A stretch of DNA of 64,000 nt from Spongilla lacustris (taxonomy: Eukaryota; Porifera; Demospongiae; Spongillida; Spongillidae), in contig OX442424.1 in NCBI GenBank assembly GCA_949361645.1, positions 2,621,015 to 2,685,014 on the forward strand. Direction: 5' to 3'. The notes below the pieces were generated by a model, which had not been told where the DNA came from, searched no databases, and worked only from the letters and a program-made list of their open reading frames with translations. A program made the translations under genes and the position numbers. Positions 36,941-48,544 of this stretch are shown piece by piece. The first letter of the stretch is position 1. The number at the start of each line of letters is the position of its first letter.

Positions 36941-37908
36941 AATATATAGCATTCTTAAGCCAAGTTTGACCGCAATGCAACATGTTATATGGCTTTTACA
37001 CTTTATGAAAGGTTAAATGTATATGGTTTGGGTACGAGACACGCGTAGGCTGCCATAACACCCCTGAGTGGCAGCTGCTAACCAGATCTACTATAATTAA
37101 AGTATGTCGCTCCTGATCTACTGAGGACTGGAGGTGTAAAACTGATCTCGTATCAGCTGCTCTAAATTTCGCCGGAGCTGTTTGTTATGCCGGCGGCGGT
37201 CACTATGGATGGAGTAGATGAATACGTTGGTATGCATGCAATGGGACAATGTAACTGCATGGCTTTTGTTGTAAAATATAGAGGTGCATGGGACTTAAGA
37301 TCGTCACCATAATTTGTAAAACGGTGCAAACGGACATACGAAAATGCGACATAAGATATGGCTTTTAAAGTAGCTAAAGGGTCTTTGTTCCTTCATCATT
37401 GCCAATTAAGTTATTTCTTTCGGAGTCATGTAGTATGATATTTGGGCACAATCTATGTATTATAAACCATTTGAGAGGATGGGGGTAATGCTAAGTCGGT
37501 GGATGTGGAGGCGTACGCGCATCACATTAACGGGGGTACCGGTTGACGCACCCGCGAATACATATACTTACTCTTCCTAACAATAGTTTGTATTTTTGCT
37601 TGATCTCTTGTCTCTGCTTGTTGCTTCTGTTGGCAACGATCTGGATAATGGCTGCTTCGTCGGTACCTATAAATCAAACGTAATCATCAGGTCACACCCC
37701 TCGCGGCCATCAGGGCCTCCATCAATTTTTTGTCGATACAGTACCTAGTCCCTTCATGGCTGTCCTTAAAGCCTTGGCATCTGCCTCCGAGTCGAATTGA
37801 GTGGCAGGCTGGATCGTTCCGTGACCATACTTGGGTAATGATGGACGTATAGAACGGCGGTCGGCGGTCACTGTTATAAAGATATAAACGTACCTGTGTA
37901 CTTTCCAT
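32175..37908 (-). CDS. Annexin (four-repeat Ca2+-dependent phospholipid-binding protein) with one phase break
   Basis: Ten exons: 37894-37908 (ATG at 37908), 37745-37829, 37572-37666, 34221-34391, 34135-34167, 33951-34030, 33724-33894, 33165-33243, 32410-32522 and 32175-32300 (TAA). Together they encode about 322 residues, typical of the family. The N-terminus is short ([20 protein letters not shown]), followed by four annexin repeats. Type-II Ca2+ loops are visible in repeats 1 (MKGLGTDE), 2 (MKGLGTDE) and 4 (MKGLGTDD), with acidic partners such as RETSG and EGDTSG. Repeat 3 has the usual variant GENRWGNDE. Nine of the ten junctions keep phase. The junction 34135/34030 does not: the expected frame needs one more base, and the literal splice would run to a premature stop. 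This may be a sequencing or assembly indel, a non-canonical acceptor, or a real mutation. The first two exons are less certain than the rest. Confidence 0.85.
34392..37571. other. Large annexin intron hosting a TIR element
   Basis: The intron between repeat-1 and repeat-2 exons. It contains the 0.8-kb TIR element at 36250-37068 and an AT microsatellite (about 36911-36950). No other exon is recognised. Confidence 0.7.
36250..37068 (+). mobile_element. 0.8-kb TIR element, copy 1 (non-autonomous DNA transposon)
   Basis: The ends are inverted repeats: CTCAGGGRTGTTAAGGCAGC at the left and its near complement GCTGCCATAACACCCCTGAG at the right. The whole unit is repeated in reverse orientation at 57162-57963. 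Inside, TATAAAGG and a run to GCAGATGAAGACGAG (about 36550) followed by GTATGTT look like a promoter plus a 12-codon first exon ending at a splice donor. No clear target-site duplication. Ends starting CAGGG resemble hAT or related TIRs, but the superfamily is unassigned. Confidence 0.8.
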
Positions 37909-38635
37909 CTATGCACTTCGGATATTGTACCGTGACTCTTTACAATGTGATTACCAGAGAAAGAACTGATATTCGCTCAAATTGTATGTGCTTTTATACT
38001 TATAGGTCTAGAATAGCTTGTGACGTCACGTCCGCGAGCCGTTATTAATTCCTCGAAGCCTGCTTCAAAGGTATAGTCTATAAAATACACATGCTCTTCG
38101 TTTCTACACAGTAGTCTTCAAACACTGGCTCTATAAATAAGAGTTATTATACTCACATCAAATAGGCTGCGTGATAGTGTTTACATGCAGTTGTATCCAT
38201 GCATGCCTATCTCTGAGTATGTGTACACTTCATTACTTCAAAGATCCTTACGGCTTCTGTTTGCTGCGCAAAATTGAATCCTTGTTGATGAATAGGTATC
38301 CACAGGTGTTTGCGGCCATATGTTTTGTGGACAGTAGTATTCCCTTAGCAACGTCCTAGGCAACCAGAGCCAAGAAACGTGAGCCTCCTGTACAAAAACA
38401 GGGATTATACCAGCGTCATTTAAAACCTCGAAACAAAAGAAGCTTCATCTTTCTAAATACACTGCGTTTCTCGTGTTACAGTTTTGACGCTACGGCAAGT
38501 TATGGCTCGTGAAAGCGGGTAACCCCGCCTCTCCACTTTGAAGTAAGTTTTCCACGCTCCCGACCCGTAGAAAGTTTTGATTCAAGCTAAATCTTAGAGA
38601 TAACAGAAGGTATTAACTGATTCCTTTATCTACTT
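37909..38635. other. Annexin upstream region, no gene seen
   Basis: 5' flank of the annexin gene. No supported coding region. Confidence 0.4.
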
Positions 38636-39735
38636 ATAGCCGCCTTTTTGGGGGCTAGAGATGCGTATTGCTGAAATATCGTGAATTTAACGGTATCAGG
38701 GGGAGGGATCGCTGCCACGTTTTGTGCACCTATAGGAAGCAGGTGCTCCTTCATAATCAAGGACAGTCTTCTAACTGGGTCATGTACCGAATGGTACGTA
38801 CGTTGCAAGAAGTCAAACTTGGTATGGATGGACTCTGCTCCTTTCTCCCTCAGACAATCGGTTGAGAGCTGGTGGAAGCTGTCTGCACATCAGCGTCTGA
38901 ATTAAGGTCCAGGACTCCAGGTTCTTCTGCACACTTTTGAGTGCTGTACTCACCAGCCCGAATTTCCTTACCACAGGTTTGCTGGCAGCAAGGTCTGAAT
39001 GAGTGGTGGTGCGGGCTTCAGCGGTGAAGGAGCCAAAGGAGTGTCCATGATGCAGCATGGACACTTGATCTTACTGCAGTTGGAGGCCATGAACCAGTGT
39101 ATGATATGTCGATGCAGCCAGTGCCCTACATGGTAGCTCCAATGGTTCAGTGGTGCACAATTGTCAGACACAAGGGACACTGAAGTTGGTCCAGTACATC
39201 TGGATTGTTGGTACTGGCAAGTATATGGTCTTGTGCTGAGAAGCCTGTCTGCATGGCAGGGGCTATTCCACGTAAATCTGAGCTGCACTATTGTGGGCTG
39301 GACAGCCTGCATGTTGTGGTTTTGGATGACATATCTGAGTACTGTCACATACACATGTACATGTACATGCAGCATATAAAATTATATGTATTTTTATATT
39401 ACCATGCAGTCAACTTCTGTGTGGGCCTTCCACTCAAAAGGAATACTGTTGGGCCCATGTTTGTGGTACTGGTTTGCACTGATAGAAAAGGATGGTGGGT
39501 GCATGGGTGCCATTAATTGTGTCCAGGGAGGTTTTGATAAGGAATTTGGAGTGCAAATCCTGTATGAAGTTATATGTTTTCCTCTTCTTTTTGGCTTTAT
39601 CCTCCACTAAGAAGCGGCCACACACTCTGCATCGCTCTTCGACTTTCTTTGCGTGTATCTCTATTCTTAAATACTGAAATTATTCATAAAAACTCCTGCC
39701 TTATAGTCTGGGGTTAAAAAAAAAAAGGCGGCTAT
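38636..39735 (-). pseudogene. RAG1 N-terminal-like relic flanked by short inverted repeats
   Basis: Read on the minus strand in pieces. 39545-39630 gives CRVCGRFLVEDK, then FIQDLHSKFLIK and an HAPT...QC segment, followed at about 39410-39440 by EWKAHTEVDC. This is the order of the Cys/His motifs in the central non-core domain of RAG1 (CRxCG, DLIxxxFKxD, HPTxFCxxC, EWxPH). A possible intron follows (GTAATAT near 39400 to CAG near 39325). 39030-39230 then reads QCPLCLTIVHHPLELPCRAL, a RING-type Cys motif, and KCPCCIMDTPLAPSPL in a shifted frame. 38640-38800 gives MKEHLLPIGAQNVA. Frameshifts and a stop make it non-functional. ATAGCCGCCTTTTT (38636) and AAAAAGGCGGCTAT (39722) form inverted ends. 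The match to the N-terminal RAG1-like family is from memory. Confidence 0.5.
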
Positions 39736-40225
39736 TTATGAGCGATATGCATATACTCTCCTATGTGTGCTAATCATTATATTCCTAGCTTACAGATTTA
39801 TACGGGTTGGTTCGTCCACAAAGAACTCTCAAGTACACCCCGTCTTTTCCCGCCAAAGTTGCATTGATGTGAAAACGGGCTGCGCAGAACCACTCATAAA
39901 TTAATAAATTTAGTCCTTGGGCAATTATGGCTTACGTCTAGCTGTGGTAGTGTGTTTTCATGAGCATTTTCTCTCTTCGGAATGTGAGTATGATATAGGC
40001 GCGCAAAAACAGATATCATATAATTAGAAATTTTTTGGTGGCTAATACTAAATTACGAAACACCTGTCACCTGTGTATCAAGTTAACAGTAATTACGTAA
40101 TGCACGCTCGAGTGGTGCAATTAGCGGATTGTGGCATCTCCGGTGTTATAATATGCGGAACCGAACGGAAATTTTATGGAAGTTTCCCTTCCGTTCCGCA
40201 TACAAAAATGTTTAAAATATATTAC
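39736..40225. other. Spacer with a 51-bp hairpin
   Basis: 40153-40203 is an inverted repeat (TATGCGGAACCGAACGGAA ... TTCCGTTCCGCATA). No gene. Confidence 0.6.
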
Positions 40226-41420
40226 CACGGCGTTAGGGTGTGTAACATTTTTCATAAATCATAATCGATTACTTCGACTATGAAAAAAAGTCCAATCGAT
40301 TTTTCAGGTTTATTGCAACTTGCAAATCGGTTATTAGAAACATTAAATCGATTTTGGCACTATTAATTTGCCAACGATTACCTAGGTTTTTCCGATATTT
40401 GATATTGGCACGATAAATCAAGTCTATACACGTATAGCCAGTTTTGCTTATCAGCTGCTTATGCCAACTTTAAATCATTTAAGCAACAGTGTAAAATACA
40501 CGTCCCCTATAAGATAGTATCCACATGGACTGGGAACGAGGTACATTACGCCACACCCACTAGTGATGTTTTAAACCAGCAGACCTGCCAAGTAAAGTTT
40601 GCTTTGATAGCTTGCTTGAGCTTGGCCGTGATTTTGCTGGAGAATGAGCAATTTTAGGGTTGTCATGCGTGAGCATCAAATATGATAAATATTCCGCTTT
40701 GGAATTAACAGCCGCGCGCTACTCTATTAGACTGTCTCTATCACAGGAGATAACAAAAAGACCTCTTAGTTTCAAAAACACGTCCATCAAGAACGTCGAA
40801 AATGTTCCCATCCCTAATCCAATGTTCGAACAGCATGCCCGGCCCATAACTCGATAGATACTGAGCAAATGCCAGAACCAGCTAGAACCCTTCAGCTTGA
40901 ACACCGCTCCACGCATATGCCAAATTAAAGCCACCAATCAAGACATGGACGATATTCAGAATGTCATGGCCGAACGTCTGGAAAAGAGAAGTATTTGAAT
41001 TTAACACCTGTCACCTGTGCAAAAGAGTACGTAGCGCGTTTGATCAACGCACATGTGCATGTACTATACTGCAGAGATCGAGCGCGAACGTATAAAAATG
41101 CCGTGCCCACTGTGCGTGCACCGCGTATTTTGAGGGAGGGCAGTATTCGTTACCATGTAGACTACTAATTGTTTTATTAATTAACCCGTTAGCAATAAGC
41201 CTTTGTAATAGTACTGCAGGCGGGAAAAGCGAAGGGTATATCTTGCGCATATGATGGAAACGAATATCGCTAAGAAAAACAGAATCGGTTATTTCAACTA
41301 AAGGAAATTGTTAGTCGGTACCCTGCTATTCTACTAAATGCATAGTCGACCGAATAGGTAATCGCAAATAATCGATTAACCTAAAAAACCTGAAAATCGG
41401 TTACACACCCTACACGGCGT
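40226..41420. mobile_element. Non-autonomous hAT element with perfect 8-bp target duplication
   Basis: The element spans 40234-41412 (1,179 bp) and is flanked on both sides by CACGGCGT (40226-40233 and 41413-41420). Its TIRs begin TAGGGTGTGTAAC, and subterminal copies of AATCGATTTTTCAGGTTT-like sequence occur at both ends. An 8-bp duplication and TAGGG-type ends are hallmarks of hAT transposons. No transposase is evident; the interior is unrelated sequence that could be captured. Confidence 0.92.
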
Positions 41421-43128
41421 CGCGTTAACCTGGATGAGGAACTGTATCACATGCATGTGTCACGTTAATTACTAATCTGAGGAACTATACATGTATTACA
41501 TTTATGTTATGCGTCTTGCTACTGTATTGTACCACTTGAGAAACTAATTATAAATTACACTACAAGTGAATACATATTGTCTATTTGCGTCCGTGTGAAC
41601 ACCTGTGCACACTGTACGCATAGTGTGTACAGGTGTTCACAGTTCACTTTTAGCTCTGCACTATTTGATACAGATGAGCAGTGTTCTAGACTTTTACATG
41701 ATGTTATGCACAAAAAGACTTGTGGATGGGTGGACAATGATAAAAATAATAATTTAATAACAGGTTTTTTACTAATCACAAAGTTGGTTTAAAATCAGCT
41801 CGCGCGCACGCCGTATACATGCGTTTATGCTAGGTTTACCACTCAATGAAGGTATTGGGGATCCACTTGAAACCATTGAGGATCGGATCCAGGACCCTTT
41901 TGTACCTATAGAGGGAGGAGCCAGGACCTTCAGGCTTAATTTTGAGCGTTGTTGAAAACCCGGCATACAGACCTTCTAGGACGTTAAGAAATCTGTGCAG
42001 AATTTTCAGCAGACAGCTGGTATTACAGGAAGTATTTCAAAGTAGGGATATTGCTATGGCTTTTTATAACGTCTTTACACGTATACATGTAGGTGTGAGT
42101 ATACAATCACAACACTGAAGGCAGCGGTGGTACCAGCATGCACGGACAAAGGAGGACGTGGCAAGGGATTTAATTTTACCAGTGACGATGTGCCAGACTA
42201 TAGTGAGAACGGACAAGACACGTAGGTAGGGCAGTTGAACAGAGCGTATATATGTAGTTTCTAATGAAGCCAGTGAAGAAAAGTTCTTAGACTCAGAGAA
42301 GGAGGAGAAAGAAACTCAAAGCCAGAGCTACATGGACTGACGTAGATGTTGAGCACAAGCTAGTTGCATGCAGCTGTGACAGTAGCCGCTGCAGGATGTG
42401 TAGTACATGTAGATTGACATGCACGATTGAGGTGTGGCCCAATCCCCTTGTGAACCTGGGAAGTCAGAAGGAAGAGCTTCTACACTGTACCTGTTCCCTG
42501 CTTCAAAGCTTATAGGTGTCTGATACTTTACTTGGAAGGTTTTGTACATTTACATGCATGTACTTGCAAATAAGAAGAAGCAGACAGCTTTGCAGAGGTG
42601 GAAGAGAAGCAGTGTCGGATCTGTGGCAAATAATTAGCAAGTAGTAACACTAAGTGCATTTTGGCTTATGCAATTTTCTCCTATTACATGATGTTTCCTT
42701 ACATAATGATTGACAATAATAACCACTGATACAAATATCAAGATAAAAACTGTCAGCAATTACCAGTCAGTACTACATAACATAGTACAGTGTGCACACC
42801 TGTGCACACTGTACCTAAAAAGCATCAGTGCTCTGTACACACTCATCTAATTAAGATGATCCAGGTACATCAAATTTTTTGCATCAGTCCTGAAGGTGAC
42901 AGCAGGCTCATATAGAGCAGTGACGGCCCTCCACACTTTTCTATGTGGCCAAACGCAAGGGGAACCCCAATCTCCACCCCCCCCCTCCCCCCCCCCACCC
43001 CCTGCCCACCTGATCTGGACTGGAGTATACACATGTGTATATTTATGTGCATGTGATCAACATAGAGTTATTATTTTCCAAATCAATGCCATCTTCAATA
43101 GCCATGTTCTTTGGAGCACTTTGTCATT
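41421..43128. other. Spacer, no recognised gene
   Basis: A palindromic GTGAACACCTGTGCACA ... TGTACAGGTGTTCAC occurs at 41595-41640. At 42300-42500 a + strand frame reads RRRKKLKARATWTDVDVEHK followed by CSCDSSRCRMCSTC without a Met; it is Cys-rich and unassigned. C runs lie at 42978-43003. Confidence 0.4.
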
Positions 43129-43186
43129 AGTCTGGGGACCCGATTGATGGTTTGAGTCCCAAACCATTAGTCGGGTCCCCAGACTA
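43129..43186. repeat. 25-bp-arm perfect-stem-like hairpin
   Basis: AGTCTGGGGACCCGATTGAT... at 43129 is nearly complementary to the 26 bases ending at 43186 (...GTCGGGTCCCCAGACT), with a loop of about 6 bases. Confidence 0.9.
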
Positions 43187-43556
43187 CTTTATCATATAAG
43201 AAGTCACGGTAACTGTGTGAAGAGAGAAGATGACGCAAGGCTGCATGAGTTATGTATACATGAATTATGTATTACTACTACAAGCATGATGTGTGCATGA
43301 TTTAGTGATAGCGCTGTAAGATGCACAGTGTAACAAAGCTGTCACGCACAACAAATAGAATATATGCATGATTGATGGCAGCGCAATTCAAGTAACGTGC
43401 ACAGTACACGGATAAAAAATAAAAATATGCAATGTAAGTGATGAGTTACATGTACATCAGTCGAAAGTCCATGCAATGTAAACACTTCCAGAGGTAAATT
43501 AAGGTTAACCTGGCGTTTATTGTTTCCCGGTCCGTTGATTGTCTCAAACGGCATAT

Positions 43557-44732
43557 GGGGCCCTTCGCATTATATACATGGGAAAGTGTCCAGCAAAATC
43601 GGGCTTGTGGGGTTATAATTTTATCACTATAAAAATTGCATGTTACACTAAACAACACATCTTTGCAACCGTCAGGCTACAACCTCAGTTTTCCTTTCAA
43701 CTTGTACGAGTGTTGAAAACGCGTCAAATTCGGGTTGTACATAGAGGAGTCCTGTAGCTATTGGTTTGTTCTGTTTGTTAATTTCTATATCATCCGTTAC
43801 GGAGATACAGTTGAACAAACTACGGGCACGTTTTCCCGCTTGATTCACGCCAATGATTTTGGCAAATCACGTCCCGCTCAGTGTATGGGGAGGTGGTGAT
43901 TATAACATTGGCGCGAATCAAGTGGGAAAACGTGCATGTAGTTTGCTCAACTGTATCTCCGTAACGGATGATACAGAAACTAACAGATAGAACAATTCAA
44001 TAGTTACAGGACTCCTCTATGCACATTCCGATTTGACGCGTTTTCAACACTCGTGCGTGGAGAAATGTGAAATTCTAACCTGTTGGATTAGCCGCCGCGA
44101 TCTTTGCACTGACGCCATGGAAAATTATTAGAGCGCCAAAATGGATAAGAACATAGAGAGATGATGTAGGAACATGTGTACGAAATTTAAAGAAGATGTG
44201 TTGTTTAGTATAACGTGCAATTTTTATAGTGATAAGATTATAACCCCACAAGCCCGATTTTGCTGGACACTGTCCCATACTATATATAAAAATTAATGTT
44301 ATAAAAATGCTTCTAGACCTCGTTTGAATCGCTATATCTTCTGAACGGATGGGGAGGCGGTTGTTGTATCATTGGCGCGAATCGTACTTTGTTCAACAGT
44401 ATCTCCGTAACGGATGGCATAAAAATTAACGAACAGAACGAATCATGGTATAGAACCTTTCTACCTATAAACCGAATTTGAAGTGATTTGATTACTCCTG
44501 CAGAAATTAAGTTATGTCGGATTTGAACCCGGTGGGGTATCGAACGTTGCAATACTGGCACGGATCAATTGCAAGACACTAAAATGTATTTTACCATAGA
44601 GAAATGGTTTAGTATGAATTAAGTGTTGAAAATAGGAAGTTGATTGGCTTAACCGTTCAGAAGATATAGCGATTCAAATGAGAAGCATTTTAATATTTAT
44701 ATTTATATACATGTATATATGCGAAGGGCCAT
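43557..44732. mobile_element. Fold-back element (nested long palindromes)
   Basis: The outer ends are GGGGCCCTTCGCAT (43557) and ATGCGAAGGGCC (44719-44730). Within, 43570-43880 is the reverse complement of about 43890-44280: for example CAGCAAAATCGGGCTTGTGG against CCACAAGCCCGATTTTGCTG, and CCGTTACGGAGATACAGTTG against CAACTGTATCTCCGTAACGG. A second palindrome uses TCGCTATATCTTCTGAACGG (44328) and its complement (44651). No coding sequence. This is the structure of fold-back transposons. Confidence 0.85.
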
Positions 44733-45290
44733 TTTCACGTGAACTGTCCCATATACATGCCGGCTCTGTGCCTCAGTCAACAATTTCCTAACGTAAAACC
44801 CATTGGAACTTTTGTTTTGATTAACGGTTTCCGTATACTGGGAAGATCGAACGAATTATTCGGGCGGGATACTCGAGTATCCGGAATATTTCGTTCGACT
44901 TTCTCTGTTCAGTCATGGAAAAGATCGAACGAAGTATTCCGGATACTTGAGAATTCGGAATAATTAAGGAGGTTATGAAGTTGGTTTTCGTATACTAATA
45001 AGATCGAACACAAATACTCAATACTCGAGTATATTTTTGTTCAACTTTTGATAACGGCTTAAACGAATCCTTCCGGATACTCGCGAATCCGGAATAGATC
45101 TTTGGGTATCCGGAGACTATGAATGTAGTTTTTTAAAGATCGAACGGCAATAGTATCCGGAATATCTCGAATAATGGTTACAAAGATCGAATTAATTCTT
45201 CCGGATACTCGAGAATCCAGAATAATGCATTATTGTTCGATGTTTCAAGCAGTTAAAAAAGATCGAACGATATTTTGGAATTTTGAAACA
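44733..45290. repeat. Degenerate palindromic repeats: GATCGAACGA...TTCCGGATACTCGAGAATCCGGAAT
   Basis: At least six copies of a module pairing (A)AGATCGAACG with TCCGGATACTCGAGAAT-type palindromes occur at irregular 40-90 bp spacing, in both orientations. No gene. Confidence 0.75.
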
Positions 45291-46787
45291 AACGGCTGCC
45301 CATACATGCCTGATCTACAATCCCATTGCTGGCCCGGCATTGGAGCTACAGGAATGGACCTTTTTGTTTAAGGCCCTGGAATGATTGCGCGTCAAAGTGA
45401 CGTCGTAATTAGAAGTGACGTTACATCCGGCGTTTTTCGATTCGAATACACTATAGTAATTTTTTTATGTGAGAAGAAGAGCACTATTGCTTCCTGGAAT
45501 CTACCACCGTATCCATTTGCCTGCGTAGGTGTGAAAGTGCACACTTTTAGAATGCCATGGAATGGCTCATTTAGTGATGCTCCGGGTATATCGTCTTGTG
45601 CTAGTTCAACCGAAGTACTGGGTTTTTCGCTATGTACTCCCGAAGTTGACACCACGTGTAATCAACACTAATTGCATTCCATCCTCGCGACGAATTTTGT
45701 GACGTGAGGTGATGTAATCGACGTAGTGTAGCTGTGCCTGTGATGGTTCAGAAGCTAGAGCTCGTGATCAGCAGGGGGGCCTTGGGGGCCTGGCCCCCCC
45801 TCCCCCCCCCCCCCTCCAATCCATTATCCTAGGCATACCGAGCTGTTCCGTACCGTGGCACGGTACGGCAGCCGCACGGCTATTGATTATTTGAGATTGT
45901 GTGATTTAAAAAATAAATAAATAAGAAGCTATCTCGTAACTAGCTACAATTATTGCCCGCCATTTTAATACTATAGGAACAAGCTACCGGGCCACGCATG
46001 CTCACTTGCTATCAGTCGAGCCGCGCCGTACGGCCGGTTTTGACAGCAGGGCCGCGTAGCACCGATAAATTAAAAGAACCGGTCCGGCCACAGTGGAAAT
46101 GAATACGGAAAAACCTAAAGTCCAGATCCAGGGGAGAGTACGGGAGGGGGGCACCCCTCCTGCCCAGCTCGGACTAGGCTAGGGGGTATATGGGGGTCTG
46201 GAGCGGAGGCCCAGGAGCCAATGGTACTTTAACGCGTACTGTATACGTTCTCGTGAGTCGAGCTGCCAAAGTCATTCAAGCATGAGACGGTTGCAAGTGA
46301 TCGCTGTCGATCGTTTCCAATACGCAGTAATTTTCAAAATCACTAATAAGTGCGGACTGGCCGGACTGGATGCTACGTACGGCCCTGAGCTTAGTGTTCA
46401 CACATCAAATTGGTACAATGATAACTCTACCCGACGGTGCATAAACTAATCACAGGAAGTACAACTCTTCATATTCCTTCCAACATTACATCAACTATTA
46501 CCGAGGTCACATCCCCCTCCCGCACCTTCTCCCTAGTTGGCACGTCTGCGGCCTTCCGCCGGCTAGTTTGTTTAGAAAATACCACATAGGCCGTTTCAAT
46601 ATTAACAGCATGAGTACACATCAATATCATATTCATGCTTGACCCTGACCGCGGGTCGGATCTGTACCGACCACTGCACTAAGGCAGGAGGCTCCTCCTG
46701 TGGTAGCTGTAGCTATCTAATTTAACTCTACATGTATTATCTCTACTTTATGGGGAGCGCCATCTAGCAGAACTATAGCGATGTGTT
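45291..46787. other. Spacer, no recognised gene
   Basis: Open frames at 45381-45671 lack homology that I recognise and splice support. There is a C run at about 45797-45814. GTGACGTTACATCCGG (45416) and GACGTGAGGTGATG (45703) faintly resemble the inner ends of the neighbouring P-like element. Confidence 0.4.
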
Positions 46788-46959
46788 AATGGACCAGTTG
46801 CGCGTAAGAGATGAAGAATTTAATTACCCGTTAATGATATCGACGTCACATCCGGACTGCTCTAGCGACTATTTTTTTGTATTGTGAGTGAACGGAGCTG
46901 CCTGGATAATGCCATCCCTCATGATCCGTGGGCAAATTAAATACTTTATTTAAGCAGCT

Positions 46960-47105
46960 ATGTCTGGTACACGGTGCCGTAGTGTGTGGGAACAACAGTA
47001 CAAGGACCTCAGTACCTTCGTTCGTAGGTTTTCTTGTGATAAAGGAAAGCGAACCATCTGTCTTCGCTCACAATTGTGTTTTTTTGAGGCATTTTCCGAA
47101 TAGCG
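46960..47105 (+). pseudogene. Broken THAP-type zinc-finger N-terminus
   Basis: The ATG at 46960 reads MSGTRC; one base later the frame gives VVCGNNSTR, and back in the first frame FVRRFSCDKGKRTICLRS. This follows the THAP layout MxxxC-x(n)-C-xN...F.RFP.D..R...WL, but with two frame changes and Cys where Trp is expected. THAP domains form the N-terminus of P-element/THAP9 transposases. Confidence 0.45.
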
Positions 47106-48544
47106 GCAGGAAAAGTGGCCCCTAACTACGTAACCCTGTGTTTAGGCTTTGCCTAACACACCAATAACAAAAGGACCCCGCGGCCGAGCTCCAAAGAGCA
47201 AATTAAACATCAAGAGGCTGTAACTCCTATATCAGAATGAGTGACGCGTTTTTTTGATGTGGCTATTTTAAAGGATGCAGGCACTTGTATGTACAGTTTA
47301 TCCAGCACCGGCATCTCCATCGAGCAGCAATTCAGTGACACCTCCAACTCTAGCTAAGATATATTATCTCTGGTTAGCAGTATAAATCACTAAAGAAGAT
47401 CTAGCAGGCCTAACAGCTGCTCAGTGACTTAGCTGATGCATCAACATTCTTGACTGCAGCTTATTTTTCCTGCTACAAGGTTTCGATCTCCGTCTACGAG
47501 CAGGCATAACTGCCATTCGTAAGGTTCAGGACAGGCCATTCTAACAGCCGTACGTATAAAATTCGCGAACCTTACGTTAGAAGATAGTGCCCAAGGTAAT
47601 AGGTTGACTTCAGTGTCTTTTTATGCATACATAAGGTACGCCAAGGCAGAGGCACACAGAATAACAAAACCGTAGCCATTCAGGTACACAGCCAGAAGTT
47701 TTTTCTTGACTCAAACCTGTACCCAGTGTTGAATCAGATTGTTTACCAGACCTTCGTAGACTTGGTGGAAACCTTTGGCTCAGATATGTGGGAGTAAAAT
47801 TGATCCAGATTGTATTACCATAGTATTTCCAAATGTCGCTATCAATCTGAAATATGGCTGCGTACAGTCTGAATCAACGCGGTATCCGATGAAGACCGGG
47901 ACGCATTTACGTATGTTTACCGCGTTCCCAGCCCTTAATGTTTTTTTATTTTATTTATGGTTCGATTCGCAAAAGATTACAAACAAAAACAATACAATAC
48001 AAGTTACAAACAATATACAAATACACATCTAAGCAGTACAGCATATTACTCCAATCCCGTTAGAGTCTTCTCATTGGCGAGTTTCTGTTCAATCTCTCTT
48101 CAAATTTGTGAACATAACAGTTGGGAACAATGGGAACAGCAGGCCTGTTTAACCTAGTTACAATCCATGGTAAAATCTTATTGGTAAAAAAATGCCAATT
48201 TACACGTACCTAGTGTTTATTCCTGAATGACATACATGTACTCTGTAGCCATTATGAACATTGTGCATGGATGATGTAATCCAACAAGTAACCAACAGGT
48301 TTTCCCAGAATAGCTGAGTGGAGGCAGGCTGAGCTGAGATGTAGTTGAGTGTGTGAAGCAGCTCAAGCAGGCTGTTGAGGTAAGCTGGAATTTGAGGGCA
48401 ACAGAGCTGAGTTGAGGCTTACTGTGTTGGCTGAGTTGAGTCTGCCTGAGTTAGAACTCTGGCATGGTGCAAGACATTAAACACTCTCCTGGGAATATAA
48501 AACACATCATATTATATTAAGGTGCACAAGCGTTATGCTCTTAC

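Noticed and set aside
36250..37068. A host gene promoter for a gene between annexin exons
   Set aside because: The same sequence with the same TIRs occurs at 57162-57963, so it belongs to a mobile element.
37687..37908. Single long first exon of the annexin (reading through from the ATG at 37908)
   Set aside because: That frame leaves the annexin frame after MESTQ. Splicing 37894 to 37829 gives a normal annexin N-terminus instead.
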